Notes under the pieces: model-generated
What the model was told of the DNA's origin: nothing
Seen by the model: the letters and a program-made list of their open reading frames with translations, nothing else
Databases searched by the model: none
Position numbers and translations under genes: made by a program
Shown: positions 1 to 8,421 of the stretch, piece by piece
Position numbering within the stretch: position 1 is the first letter of the stretch
Layout: the number at the start of each line of letters is the position of its first letter
Assembly (NCBI RefSeq): GCF_036670015.1
Contig: NZ_CP137636.1
Location: 1,900,501 to 1,964,500, forward strand
Source of the DNA: Niallia sp. XMNu-256
Lineage (GTDB): Bacteria; Bacillota; Bacilli; Bacillales; Cytobacillaceae
Direction of reading: 5' to 3'
Length of the DNA: 64,000 bases

Positions 1-270
1 TCCTTCGGCATCTTTATAAGCATCCCACATAGCAAACATATATAGACAGGGGTAGAACATTAGCCATTGGTAATTTGTTGCTTCAATTGCTTCTCTAATA
101 TTGCCTTGAAAGCTATATATTATTACCAAGTTGAAATGACTATTAACATTAACAAGTAACTCTAAAATAATGAAAACGATTCCTTTCAAGAATCTTTTGT
201 TTAATAACTGAGCAAAGCCTGGAAGAGCTATACTCCATAGAATCGCTTCTAACTTACCAGTCATAATCAT
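1..270 (-). CDS. Partial conserved membrane protein (C-terminus beyond the window)
   Basis: Reading the minus strand from an ATG at 270 gives 90 codons open to the window edge, so the gene is incomplete. The product starts MIMTGKLEAILWSIALPGF and has two hydrophobic segments (about residues 9-22 and 28-50), then an aromatic-rich stretch with YPCLYMFAMWDAYKDA. This resembles a small conserved multi-spanning membrane protein I recall from Bacillus genomes but cannot name. An AAGGAC motif lies 3 nt before the first ATG and 9 nt before a second ATG at 264, so the true start may be 264. No function can be assigned. Confidence 0.6.
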   Translation of the reverse strand, partial: MIMTGKLEAILWSIALPGFAQLLNKRFLKGIVFIILELLVNVNSHFNLVIIYSFQGNIREAIEATNYQWLMFYPCLYMFAMWDAYKDAEG

Positions 271-692
271 ATTGTCCTTATAAGTTGTAATAGGTTCAGT
301 ATTTCCCAGGTAAGGTAAACTATGTAGGAGAAGAGATTATTTTTCTTGTGGTGGTCACTGGGACGCCCCGAAAAATCTTGTTTCACTGAATGTTTCACGT
401 AACTATACCTAATTATCACAGGTGTGGCCAATTTTGATTGTTTTGAAACTAACTATACTTTTCAAACGTAGATGAATAAGGGGAGGCTTGTACATTGGTT
501 GCCCTATGTTTTGTAAATGTCTACAAAACAATTCAGTAAGCACTTAATCGGTAGTCCCGAACCGTCCTCCTGTTTCCTCAAGTACGGGGCGAACAGAACT
601 GGAATTTGATATCAGGCCTAAGGTTCTCTTTCATATTGTGATATCGTGCTGTTTCTGGTACATTTTATCTATAACCGGTCGGAGGTATCCTT
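271..692. other. Intergenic region with dispersed palindromic repeats
   Basis: No convincing gene is seen. Positions about 355-405 carry a degenerate GACGCCCCGA repeat followed by two TGTTTCAC-like blocks. The same arrangement recurs at 19044-19088. A second short block (CCGAACCGTCC then TGTTTCC, about 553-575) belongs to the same dispersed GAAACG/CCGTCC family. The promoter of the amidohydrolase gene presumably lies in 600-680, but I see no clear -35/-10 pair. Confidence 0.5.
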
Positions 693-1928
693 ATGAACTA
701 CAAGGAAAGATATCAAATCTTATTTAATAAAATTAATCAATATAATACTACCGAAGGAATAGGGATCACAAGGATTGCCTACACGAGTGAAGAACAAACG
801 TGTACGCATGCTTTTATGCGAATGTGTAAATTAGAAAACATGGACATCAGGATGGACGCTTGTGGAAATGTGATTGCTAGAAGAGAAGGAAAACAAAATT
901 CTCTTCCGCCCGTTGTCATGGGATCTCATTTGGATACGGTGTATCAAGGCGGTCAATACGATGGGGTAGTAGGTGTGACAGCGGCTTTGGAAGTCGTGAA
1001 AAGATTAAATGAAAAAGGTATTGAAACAGAGCACCCCATCGAAATTATTTCTTTTGCCTGTGAAGAATCTGCCCGTTTTGGTGTATCAACAGTTGGGAGT
1101 AAAGCGATGGCAGGTTTAATCGATAAGGAGAAATATCGAAACTTACAAGATCGTGATGGGATCACAATGGAAAAGGCATTTTCCTTATGTGCACTTGACT
1201 TTGATAGCATTCATGAAGCGAGTCGAGTGAATGAACAGTTTAAGGCTTTTTTTGAATTACATATTGAACAAGGTCCTATATTAATAAACAATCAGAAAAA
1301 GATTGGAATTGTGACAGGAATTGCTGCGCCAGTGAGACTGATCATAAAAATAATTGGAAAAGCATCCCATTCTGGAACAACACCGATGGATATGAGGCAG
1401 GATGCTCTCTTAGGTGCCGCTGAAATCGCTTTGGCTCTTGAAAAAGTGGCCAAACATGAACAAAAAAATGGAACAGTCGCGACGGTAGGTGTAATGGATA
1501 TTCAAGCAGGTGCCATGAATGTAGTACCTGGTGAAGTGGAAATGAAGGTAGATATTCGATCCACTTCGATCGAATCACGAGATACAGTATTGAACGAACT
1601 ATACGAAACCATTTCTTTAGTGAAAAATAAAAGAAACCTTGACATTCAAAGTACGGTGATTAGCAAAGAAGAACCAGCATTGCTTTCTTCTGAACTGAAC
1701 GAAACATTAACAAACATATGTGAAGAAAAAGGATACCCTTTTCAATTAATGCCAAGCGGAGCAGGGCACGACGCAATGAATATGGCAAAGCTCTGTCCAA
1801 CTGGACTTATCTTTATCCCATCAGTAGACGGACTTAGTCACCATCCAAATGAATATACCGACATCGATGATATATTAATGGGCATAGACATACTAGAAGA
1901 AGCCATCCTTCATTACGCCAAAAAATGA
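693..1928 (+). CDS. M20 family hydantoinase/carbamoylase amidohydrolase
   Basis: The 411-residue protein belongs to the M20 group containing N-carbamoyl-L-amino-acid hydrolase, allantoate amidohydrolase and ureidoglycolate-type enzymes, which release carbamoyl or ureido nitrogen with a di-metal centre. Visible metal-site motifs are GSHLDTV (about residue 77), the aspartate of GGQYDGVVG, EESARFG and ELHIEQGP, with the late SGAGHDAMNM histidine. The dimerisation insert around KIIGKASHSGTTPMDMR is present. Length is normal for the family. The ATG follows GGAGG at good spacing. The gene stands alone and ends before a bidirectional terminator. The exact substrate cannot be read from sequence. Confidence 0.88.
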   Translation: MNYKERYQILFNKINQYNTTEGIGITRIAYTSEEQTCTHAFMRMCKLENMDIRMDACGNVIARREGKQNSLPPVVMGSHLDTVYQGGQYDGVVGVTAALEVVKRLNEKGIETEHPIEIISFACEESARFGVSTVGSKAMAGLIDKEKYRNLQDRDGITMEKAFSLCALDFDSIHEASRVNEQFKAFFELHIEQGPILINNQKKIGIVTGIAAPVRLIIKIIGKASHSGTTPMDMRQDALLGAAEIALALEKVAKHEQKNGTVATVGVMDIQAGAMNVVPGEVEMKVDIRSTSIESRDTVLNELYETISLVKNKRNLDIQSTVISKEEPALLSSELNETLTNICEEKGYPFQLMPSGAGHDAMNMAKLCPTGLIFIPSVDGLSHHPNEYTDIDDILMGIDILEEAILHYAKK

Positions 1929-1958
1929 AACGTCGGGACGGTTCTCGCGTTTCATTCA
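1926..1958. repeat. Dispersed GAAACG...CGTTTC inverted repeat, copy 1
   Basis: Directly over the stop codon of the amidohydrolase is GAAACG, then GGGACGGTTCTCG, then CGTTTC, a small imperfect palindrome. Related units occur at 3346-3375, 3476-3502 and 12400-12429. There is no T-run, so it is not a standard terminator. Function unknown. Confidence 0.5.
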
Positions 1959-2014
1959 GAATCGTGGTCATAGTTCGCTACGAAGAGTTTTGAAAAACCA
2001 AATGAATTCTACAT

Positions 2015-2056
2015 AAAAAGACACTCACAAGTCAATGTTTGTAAGTGTCTTTTTTG
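2015..2056. terminator. Bidirectional rho-independent terminator
   Basis: AAAAAGACACT pairs with AGTGTCTTTTT around a short loop, giving A-tract and T-tract on both strands. It sits between two convergent genes (amidohydrolase on plus, flavin oxidoreductase on minus) and probably serves both. Confidence 0.85.
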
Positions 2057-2073
2057 AGTTAATCTCCTAAACG

Positions 2074-3216
2074 TTAAACTCCAGGAACCCAACCAGGTGT
2101 TTGAATAATCACATTCCATAATGGATCCGGAATCACCAATTCTCTTTGCTTCTGTTTATTTAGTTTTGTTTCAATTTCATTTTCTTTTCCTTCTGCTACT
2201 TTTTGAACCCAATCAGGATCGATTAGGAGTTCTCGGCCTAATGCCAATAATGGAATACCGGTTTCAAAGGCTTTGCGAGCATCTTCTGCGGAGTAAATGG
2301 AGCCGACACCGATTAATGGAACACGATCACGAATCGTTTCAAGTAAGTAGTGGATCCTCGTTTTATTTAGATTCTCAACTCCTCTTCGCGGCTTTGAGAA
2401 GAAGTCACCTAATGAAACATGCAAGTAATCCAAGTCTTTTTCCGCTAATGCATCGACTAATTTAAGGGTATCACCCATTGTAATACCAGGGGTTTCCGGT
2501 TCTTCTGGTGAAAAACGATAACCGACGATAAAAGGGGAGGTAGCGTGTTTTTCAACCACCTTTTTCACTTCATCGACCACTGCGAGTGGAAAAGTCATTC
2601 GTTTCTCTAAACTGCCTCCAAATCGATCATCCCGCCTGTTCGAATGAGGGGAGAAGAATTGTTGAATTAAATACCCGTTTGCTCCATGAAGTTCAATCCC
2701 GTCGTAGCCAGCTTCGATCGCACGCCGTGTGGTTTCTCCGAAAGCGTGTATCATTTCGTCCACCTCTGCCTCACTTAGCGCTCTCGGTTTGATTTCTGGT
2801 TCTTCCGTCGAAACATCGCCTCTTTCTGCAGGTACATCGCCTGCGCTGACAATCTCTCCATTTGGTACTAAATGAGGTGGACACATTCTTCCACCGTGAA
2901 AGATTTGCAAAATCGCTTTGGCCCCTTGATCTTTAATCGCCTTCGCTAAACGGCCCAAACTAGGAATCATATCATTACGGTCACCTGCGAACTCTCCAGG
3001 AAAGCCTTTTCCGTTTGGGGTAACATATGTACAAGCGGTAATCACCATACTCACTCCGCTTGAGCGGCGAGCATAATAGCTGACCTCCGCATCTGAAACA
3101 GTGCCATCCGGATTGGAAGAAAAGTTGGTCATAGGCGCCATCACGATTCGATTTTTCAATTCCACTCCATTCGGTAGAGTGAAAGAAGATAGCATTAATT
3201 GGTCTTTTGGATTCAT
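2074..3216 (-). CDS. NADH:flavin oxidoreductase, Old Yellow Enzyme family (YqiG-like)
   Basis: The 380-residue product is an FMN-dependent TIM-barrel ene-reductase. Family signatures are NRIVMAPMTNF near the N-terminus, ILQIFHGGRM, the HGANGYLIQQFFSPHSN substrate/FMN motif (about residues 177-193), RRDDRFGGSLEKR and a C-terminal GVGSIYS...ALGRELLIDPDW phosphate-binding segment. Length and lack of a C-terminal iron-sulfur domain fit the YqiG group rather than the 2,4-dienoyl-CoA reductase type. The start is supported by AAAGGAGGAAACCACAAC before the ATG. It is monocistronic. The physiological substrate is unknown, though such enzymes usually reduce activated alkenes or nitro compounds. Confidence 0.9.
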   Translation of the reverse strand: MNPKDQLMLSSFTLPNGVELKNRIVMAPMTNFSSNPDGTVSDAEVSYYARRSSGVSMVITACTYVTPNGKGFPGEFAGDRNDMIPSLGRLAKAIKDQGAKAILQIFHGGRMCPPHLVPNGEIVSAGDVPAERGDVSTEEPEIKPRALSEAEVDEMIHAFGETTRRAIEAGYDGIELHGANGYLIQQFFSPHSNRRDDRFGGSLEKRMTFPLAVVDEVKKVVEKHATSPFIVGYRFSPEEPETPGITMGDTLKLVDALAEKDLDYLHVSLGDFFSKPRRGVENLNKTRIHYLLETIRDRVPLIGVGSIYSAEDARKAFETGIPLLALGRELLIDPDWVQKVAEGKENEIETKLNKQKQRELVIPDPLWNVIIQTPGWVPGV

Positions 3217-3649
3217 GTTGTGGTTTCCTCCTTTTGCATGTTTAGCTTAGACATTTAAAGGTCTTCATCATATTTACTTTACAATATCCATCGGGAAAAG
3301 AAAAATAAACACTTTATATGTTCAAATGATTTTTTATCCTGGTGAAACGGCGGGACGGATCTCGCGTTTCATCTCGGAGGACGTCACTGTGAGACGCCCC
3401 GTTTTTTATTTGAATAAAAGTGCACTTTCAGTGACTTCGGACAGTCCTCTTGTTTCAACACCCATTTTAGGAAAGTGAAACAGTAGAACCGTCCCCGCGT
3501 TTCTATATCAAAAAACAAGTTTAACTAAATGGGAAAAGGGTATTAAATAGAAGGGATATATATAAACAATTTAATATGAAAAGTGTAAAATGCACAAATT
3601 CCGCAAATTAATAGATTATATTTACAATTATAAAAAGGAGGAATTTAGA
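3217..3649. other. Intergenic region with clustered dispersed repeats
   Basis: No gene is seen. Four short repeat units follow each other: GAAACGGCGGGACGG with CGTTTC (3346-3375), CGTCACTGTGAGACGCCCCG (3382-3401), a TTTCAGTGACTTCGGACAGTCC block (about 3426-3450), and GAAACAGTAGAACCGTCC with GCGTTTC (3476-3502). The promoter of ydhK must lie in 3520-3630, where AT content is very high. Confidence 0.5.
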
Positions 3650-4288
3650 ATGCAGAAAAAAAGCCGAATCGTCATTTTAAGCACTTTACTTGCAGCAATA
3701 TTATTAGTATTAGGTGCATGTAACAATGCAAATGACGAAACTCAATCTACAAATGAGGAAACAGAGAATGCCAACCAAGAAGTGACAAACGAAGAGGAAA
3801 ACACAGATACTAGTTCTGAAGAAGATCAGGAGGGAACAGATCATTCTGGAATGAAACATTCTGGATCGAGTGATGTCCCTGAAGGTTTGAAGGAAGCTGA
3901 GAATCCAACTTATCCAGTTGGAAGCAAGGCAAAGATCCAAGCGAGTCATATGCCTGGAATGAATGGTGCTGAAGCAACAATCTCTGGTGCTTTTGATACG
4001 ACGGTCTATACTGTTACATATACCCCAACAACGGGTGGAGAGCCAGTTGAGGATCATAAATGGGTCATTCATGAGGAGATTGAAAAAGCGGGTAATGAAC
4101 CTTTCCAAACAGGTGATGAAGTGGTATTAAATGCAGAACATATGGAAGGGATGAAAGGGGCAACTGCCACGATTGATTCTGTTGAACAAACAACAGTATA
4201 CATGGTAGATTACAACGATACTGAAACAGGGGAAAAGGTAACATATCATAAATGGGTAACAGAAAGTGAATTATCTTCAGTAGAATAA
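3650..4288 (+). CDS. ydhK: YdhK family lipoprotein with two DUF1541 domains
   Basis: The start at 3650 is chosen because AAAGGAGGAATTTAGA precedes this ATG and the protein then begins with a lipoprotein signal: a basic start, a hydrophobic stretch and an LGAC lipobox (Cys 24). The mature protein has a Glu/Asn/Thr-rich linker, a DHSGMKHSG stretch, then two tandem DUF1541 repeats, each with SHMPGMNGAEATI- or EHMEGMKGATATI-type starts and an HKW end. His/Met-rich segments in a surface lipoprotein suggest copper binding, which agrees with the copper genes downstream. It is likely anchored outside the membrane. Function is inferred, not shown. Confidence 0.85.
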   Translation: MQKKSRIVILSTLLAAILLVLGACNNANDETQSTNEETENANQEVTNEEENTDTSSEEDQEGTDHSGMKHSGSSDVPEGLKEAENPTYPVGSKAKIQASHMPGMNGAEATISGAFDTTVYTVTYTPTTGGEPVEDHKWVIHEEIEKAGNEPFQTGDEVVLNAEHMEGMKGATATIDSVEQTTVYMVDYNDTETGEKVTYHKWVTESELSSVE

Positions 4289-4295
4289 AAAAACA

Positions 4296-4348
4296 AATAA
4301 GGCGGTTCTCTTGTTGCACTCACTAAACAAGAGGACCGCCTTATTGTT
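4296..4348 (+). terminator. Rho-independent terminator of ydhK
   Basis: A long stem (AATAAGGCGGTTCTCTTGTT against AACAAGAGGACCGCCTTATT) begins 8 nt after the ydhK stop and is followed by TGTTTAAAT. The stem is symmetric enough to act from the other strand too. Confidence 0.85.
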
Positions 4349-4386
4349 TAAATAAAGGTAACTATACTCAAGAAAATTAAAGTCGG

Positions 4387-4404
4387 CGCCGCTGTGACGC
4401 CCCG
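4387..4404. repeat. Degenerate GTGACGCCCCG intergenic repeat
   Basis: GCGCCGCTGTGACGCCCCG is a partial copy of the palindrome seen perfectly at 14337-14359 and 18098-18126. Confidence 0.45.
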
Positions 4405-4511
4405 AATATTCAGCAGCTATTCTCTATTTACGAATAACTTTTTAAAAGCTAAAAACCTGTTTTGGGAATATTATTCTCTTTTACTAAGAGAAGTTCATCA
4501 TAAAAAGAAGA

Positions 4512-5048
4512 TTATGTCAAATTCATCGTCGTAATACAAGTGTTGTCTCCTTCAAAAGTAGAAATTTCAGATTCTACCATTTTGCCGTCATGCTTAATTT
4601 TAACTTGATACGTTTTATTCCGCGGTAGCCAAAAATCAATAAATCCGTTAGATTGGGATTTCATTGTTTCGTTAATGATCACATTCCCGTCCGTATCTTG
4701 AATGTAAACCTCAAATTCCTCTTCAACGAGTTCACCTTGACAACCTGTCAAGTTATGATTCGTTCAGGGGTGAGTTTGATTGACGTAAGGTGCAATCGAT
4801 ACAAAAAACTCGTCTTCTGGCAAGTCATAAAGTGATTGATTCCCTTTACTATCACTAACAATAAGTTGTTCAGAAGTGATTGAAGCCACTTCCCCTTTAG
4901 GTTTACCAGTGCTATATTCACTTACTAATTCCTTAATGTCTTGCGTTTTCTTTACATCCGAAGACTTTTCCTCGTTTGTACTATCCGAACCACAAGCAGA
5001 TAATAGGATAGCTGCCAATAAAGAAATGATCAAAGTTCTGAATTTCAT
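4512..5048 (-). pseudogene. cueP: CueP-like copper-binding lipoprotein interrupted by in-frame UGA
   Basis: The minus-strand frame runs from ATG 5048 (preceded by GGAGGTGAAAAAAAT) to a stop at 4512, but a TGA at 4764-4766 interrupts it. The first half has a lipoprotein signal with LSAC lipobox, then YDLPEDEFFVSIAPYVNQTHP. After the TGA the same frame continues TNHNLTGCQGELVEEEF and CITTMNLT, both typical of CueP, so there is no frameshift. The TGA falls where CueP has a conserved metal-binding Cys (HP-C-TNH), eight residues before the next Cys. It is either a TGT/TGC to TGA nonsense mutation or a recoded codon. Without recoding, the product ends after about 94 residues and lacks all three Cys ligands. 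Its place beside ydhK and the cop operon fits copper handling. Confidence 0.8.
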
Positions 5049-5434
5049 ATTTTTTTCACCTCCATGTCTATTATTATATATCGTTTTCATCCAATTTTCT
5101 TAATAGAAAACATTACTAATGATTTTAAACCATTTATTTGCAGTTTTTGTGCAGGTTATGAATATAAAAAAGCAACTTTAAAAAGCTCCCTTATATTTGA
5201 ATAGATAATTCATTGGGGAGGGTACATAATAAAAGAATAAGTTGACGATTGACGATCATGTGTCGAGTCCTTACAATTTCAACTATCAATAAATGAGGTT
5301 GGGGTGACACTTTAAAACACCTCTTTCCTATGCAAGCTTTTGACGGAAATATTTAGTGAATATTTTTTGGAAAGCGGAGGAGGTTATCGGTACTTTTAGC
5401 ATAGAATGTCTTTAAGCATAGTGAGGTGATAAAT
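5049..5434. other. Intergenic region between divergent genes
   Basis: AT-rich, with no supported gene. It must contain the cueP promoter (minus strand, about 5060-5130) and that of the small membrane protein (plus strand). A weak hairpin (GAGGTTGGGGTG against CACCTC, 5296-5331) is the only structure noticed. Confidence 0.4.
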
Positions 5435-5800
5435 GTGTGTGTGTCTAATAACTTTTTAGAACACCAGGCTTACGAAATAAGTGAAGAAATTCGAAAGCAA
5501 TCATTGTATAAATGGGTCGGGCTAGAGGTTTCAGGGAACGATGGAATGGGAATTAAAAAGAAAAATACCCAATGGAATGGTAACGAATTGATTACAAAAG
5601 TCATTCTGGAAGATAAGAACGGAACTTCTTTTTCTATAAATCCAGATCAAAATGGGTTACGATTTGCAAAGGGAGAAATTACTTATAAAGAATATTGTAA
5701 ATTACAAAAGAAAGCGGATGTACAGGGATATAGTTATTTCTTTGGGATTATCGGTTTTTTTATTATTATGATGTTTACTTTGACGAGGTTAATTATATAA
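5435..5800 (+). CDS. Hypothetical protein with C-terminal membrane anchor
   Basis: I do not recognise this family. The likely start is GTG 5435, six bases after GAGGTG; an upstream in-frame GTG at 5426 overlaps that ribosome site. The overlapping ATG at 5433 is in another frame and stops after eight codons. The product of about 121 residues has a charged N-terminal region, a segment reading KGEITYKEYCKLQKKAD that resembles a short SHOCT-like helix pair, and one C-terminal hydrophobic helix (FGIIGFFIIMMFTLTRLII) that should anchor it in the membrane. Confidence 0.6.
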   Translation: MCVSNNFLEHQAYEISEEIRKQSLYKWVGLEVSGNDGMGIKKKNTQWNGNELITKVILEDKNGTSFSINPDQNGLRFAKGEITYKEYCKLQKKADVQGYSYFFGIIGFFIIMMFTLTRLII

Positions 5801-5882
5801 CTTAATGACTCGAGTTAGAAAATGAAAAGCTGCGAAAAGAAATCGATGCTCTTTCAGCTATGGTTAAAAGAGAGTCCTAGAA

Positions 5883-5917
5883 CAAAAGCCGTTGCCTGCT
5901 AAAGGTAACGGCTTTTC
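5883..5917 (+). terminator. Rho-independent terminator
   Basis: AAAAGCCGTTGCC pairs with GGTAACGGCTTTT. Just before it, 5813-5879 carries an open stretch reading LELENEKLRKEIDALSAMVKRES with no start codon, probably a remnant of a coiled-coil gene. Confidence 0.8.
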
Positions 5918-6151
5918 TGTCTCTATTAAAAAAACAACCATCTTTGTACTAGCTATGATAGCAGTGTCACTATTCATCTATTATTTGTTCAGGGGTAAGT
6001 ACTTCAACTTAAAATAATTTTATTTATAGTTTTCACAAAAAGTTTATAATTTCTATATTATTTCTGCATACTTTTATGTGATAATCTTAACTAATAACCT
6101 ACCAAAAATAGGTAATATATTTTTTAAAATAGAAAGAGGTTTTGTAAATTA

Positions 6152-7225
6152 ATGAATAAAAAGAAGATCATGTCCGCTTCTATGGGCTTAGTCATTGCTT
6201 CCTCGTTATTTCTTGGAGCTGGAAATACAGAAGCTGCCACGTATAAAGTCCAAAGAGGGGATTCACTATGGGGAATTTCACAAAAGCATGGGACAACCGT
6301 TTCTAAAATAAAAGAATTGAACAATTTAAAGAATGCACTTATTTACCCGAATCAAGTTCTTGAAGTAGGTTCAAACTCAACTAAAGTAGTAAATAACAAT
6401 CATTCAACAACCGCTTCTAATCTGAAGTCTAGCAACAACTCTTCAACTATTACCAGTCAATACAAAGTAAAGGCCGGTGATAGTTTGTGGAAGATAAGCC
6501 AACAATTTAATGTATCGGTTTCTAATTTGAAACAATGGAACAATTTAAAATTGGACACCATTTATGTTGGCCAAAATCTAAAGGTAAAGGCAATAACTGC
6601 CACTTCAAATAATACATCCGTAAATAGTGAAAATATCGTTACTGTGTCAAGGAGTTTCAACACTCATAAAGTAGTAGCTGGAGATACATTATCGAAGATT
6701 TCTCAAAACTATGGTGTCACCGTTACAAATTTGAAAACTTGGAACAACTTAAAATCGGACACTATTTATGTTGGCCAGTCATTAACAATAGAAGGTAAGA
6801 CGAATACGAGTGTAAATTCTTCTAGTAAACCAAAAGTTTCTGCTTCATCAAGTGCAGCAGGATATGATGTTAATAAAGTTACTAGTATTGCAAGAAGTTT
6901 AGTGGGGATCCCATATGCTTGGGGAGGCACTTCTCCTTCAGGGTTTGATTGCAGCGGGTTTGTTTACTATGTTTATAAACAAGCTGGTATGAATTTGAGC
7001 CGTCTAACTGCAGCAGGTTATTTTGATCGTTCCTATTATGTGAACGATCCACAGCCAGGAGATTTAATCTTCTTCAAGAATACTTATAAAAAAGGGATAT
7101 CGGATGTAGGGATTTACCTAGGAAATAACCAATTTATTTCCTCTGCTAGCAGAAGTGTTTCCATAAAAAGTTTAGATCAATCCTATTGGAAATCCCATTT
7201 TGATAGTTTCAAAAGATTTAATTAA
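6152..7225 (+). CDS. Secreted LysM x3 - NlpC/P60 cell-wall endopeptidase (LytE/LytF/CwlS type)
   Basis: The 357-residue protein has a Sec signal peptide ending near AEAA (residues 1-29), three LysM peptidoglycan-binding modules (about 30-73, 103-146 and 171-214, each starting YKVxxGDSLW or HKVVAGDTL) with Ser/Thr/Asn-rich linkers, and a C-terminal NlpC/P60 domain (about 241-357). The catalytic Cys is in FDCSGF (Cys 267). Such enzymes cut D-Glu-DL-endopeptide bonds in peptidoglycan stems during growth and separation. Oddly, the usual catalytic His of SHVGIY is Asp here (GISDVGIYLG, residue 318) and the later FIHA His is Ser (residue 330). Activity should not be assumed. Confidence 0.9.
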   Translation: MNKKKIMSASMGLVIASSLFLGAGNTEAATYKVQRGDSLWGISQKHGTTVSKIKELNNLKNALIYPNQVLEVGSNSTKVVNNNHSTTASNLKSSNNSSTITSQYKVKAGDSLWKISQQFNVSVSNLKQWNNLKLDTIYVGQNLKVKAITATSNNTSVNSENIVTVSRSFNTHKVVAGDTLSKISQNYGVTVTNLKTWNNLKSDTIYVGQSLTIEGKTNTSVNSSSKPKVSASSSAAGYDVNKVTSIARSLVGIPYAWGGTSPSGFDCSGFVYYVYKQAGMNLSRLTAAGYFDRSYYVNDPQPGDLIFFKNTYKKGISDVGIYLGNNQFISSASRSVSIKSLDQSYWKSHFDSFKRFN

Positions 7226-7740
7226 TCTAGTTTATTAAATTTTAAAAGCAATTACCGGCTAGATTCGTTTTTCTGGCTGTTTAGCTAGATAAATAACAGG
7301 AGCGGGCTTCCATGTGTACAAACGGGAATACCGCTTCATTTTTACGTATTAAATGATAGAATGGGACAAATCATAACAGTATTCAATCATAATGGGTGAA
7401 TGAATTTAATTTTCGGCGAGTGTCTCGAATTTTTAAAAGGACATTTCCCGCGTCTTAACTAACAGTAAAATAGGTTTCATTTTGTTAATTAGAGGTAACT
7501 GATAGTAGAGAAGTACGATCCATTCCAGTATATATCTTAAAAGTCGAAAATAGACTAAATACGCCTACGGAAACGTATCCCTGCTGGCTGAACTAACCAC
7601 CAGTGGGAAAGAACACCCACTGAAGGAAGTTTCACTTTTTTCGGGCAAGCTTGACGACAGACAGAATGTCCCAGTCAGGCGAAAGCCACAGGATGAGGCA
7701 CAAGAGCGTGCGAAAAATCCGACACAAATTTGACGAATTT
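7226..7740. other. Intergenic region with a truncated long dispersed repeat
   Basis: No gene is supported over this stretch. It contains the long-repeat copy at 7541-7641. The remainder (7226-7540 and 7642-7740) shows only weak hairpins and no coding signal. Confidence 0.45.
7541..7641 (+). repeat. Long dispersed structured repeat, copy 1 (lacks its 5' block)
   Basis: It carries the conserved blocks AATAGACTAAATACGCC, GGAAACGT, ACCACCAGTGGGA and CCCACTGAAGGAAGTTTCAC, found in the same order at 11111, 50501, 51329 and 59476. The CAGTGGG/CCCACTG pair forms a hairpin. The usual GGATCAACTGCCCGTAAAGC block at the start is not recognisable. Confidence 0.7.
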
Positions 7741-7756
7741 AGATTTAAAAAGAGAA

Positions 7757-7786
7757 TTTACATAGGATAGGGGGGTATGCTATGAT
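7757..7786 (+). promoter_or_regulatory. csoR-copZ promoter with CsoR half-site in the spacer
   Basis: TTTACA (7757-7762), an 18-bp spacer and TATGAT (7781-7786) form a good sigma-A promoter 23 bp before csoR. The spacer holds GGGGGTATGC, a G-tract/TA element of the kind CsoR binds, so copper-responsive autorepression is likely. Confidence 0.7.
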
Positions 7787-7808
7787 GTAATCAAGGAGGG
7801 GAAGTAAG

Positions 7809-8150
7809 ATGGATCCCGAATTAGAAAATGAGATGATTTCAGAGGATAATTGCTGTACACTTCCACATGGAAGAATGAGCCACCACTCTGAAAAAACAAA
7901 AAAAAATCTGGTGACCCGATTGAATAGGATTGAAGGTCAAATTCGGGGCATAAAAAGATTGATCGAAAACGATACCTATTGTGATGATGTAATTACTCAA
8001 ATTTCTGCTTCTCAAGCCGCATTAAATAGTGTCGCCAAAATTCTTCTTGAAGCACATATGAAAGAATGTGTAGTCAATCGAATTCAAGAGGGCGACATGG
8101 AAGTGCTTGATGAAGTATTAGTTACCATACAAAAATTGATGAAAAAGTAA
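7809..8150 (+). CDS. csoR: Copper-sensing transcriptional repressor CsoR
   Basis: The 113-residue all-helical repressor has the Cu(I) ligands of CsoR: Cys in DTYCDDV, then His and Cys in LLEAHMKEC. It binds operator DNA without copper and releases it when Cu(I) binds. The N-terminus carries an extra CCTLPHGRMSHH stretch before the conserved KKNLVTRLNRIEGQIRGI core, as in other Bacillus CsoR. AAGGAGGGGAAGTAAG precedes the ATG. It leads the cop cluster, 14 bp before copZ, with promoter and operator immediately upstream. Confidence 0.95.
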   Translation: MDPELENEMISEDNCCTLPHGRMSHHSEKTKKNLVTRLNRIEGQIRGIKRLIENDTYCDDVITQISASQAALNSVAKILLEAHMKECVVNRIQEGDMEVLDEVLVTIQKLMKK

Positions 8151-8164
8151 AAGGAGAGATTCAT

Positions 8165-8371
8165 ATGGAAAAAGTAACTCTAAATGTTGAAGGGATGTCT
8201 TGTGGACATTGCGTGAAAGCGGTAGAAGGAAGCGTTGGTGCACTAAATGGAGTTTCAAGTGTTAAAGTCGATCTTGAAAACAAAAAAGTTGACGTTGAAT
8301 TTAATCAAACAGAGGTAACAATCGATAAAATCAAAGACACAATTGATGATCAAGGTTATGATGTAAAGTAA
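8165..8371 (+). CDS. copZ: Copper chaperone CopZ
   Basis: This 68-residue HMA-domain protein has the Cu(I) site GMSCGHC near the N-terminus and the usual beta-alpha-beta-beta-alpha-beta length. It carries Cu(I) in the cytoplasm and hands it to CopA. AAAGGAGAGATTCAT precedes the ATG. It is cotranscribed with csoR. A weak hairpin and a second CsoR operator separate it from copA, so copA can also be transcribed on its own. Confidence 0.95.
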   Translation: MEKVTLNVEGMSCGHCVKAVEGSVGALNGVSSVKVDLENKKVDVEFNQTEVTIDKIKDTIDDQGYDVK

Positions 8372-8383
8372 TCGAAGTAGGAT

Positions 8384-8413
8384 CGTGCTCTTATAAGCAC
8401 GCCCTCTTTTTTT
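8384..8413 (+). terminator. Weak terminator or attenuator after copZ
   Basis: CGTGCT/AGCACG form a 6-bp stem followed by CCCTC and eight Ts. It would partly separate csoR-copZ from copA. Confidence 0.6.
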
Positions 8414-8421
8414 AAACAAAA

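Noticed and set aside
4512-4751. A separate 79-aa gene starting at TTG 4751
   Set aside because: It is the in-frame continuation of cueP after the TGA; there is no ribosome site at 4751.
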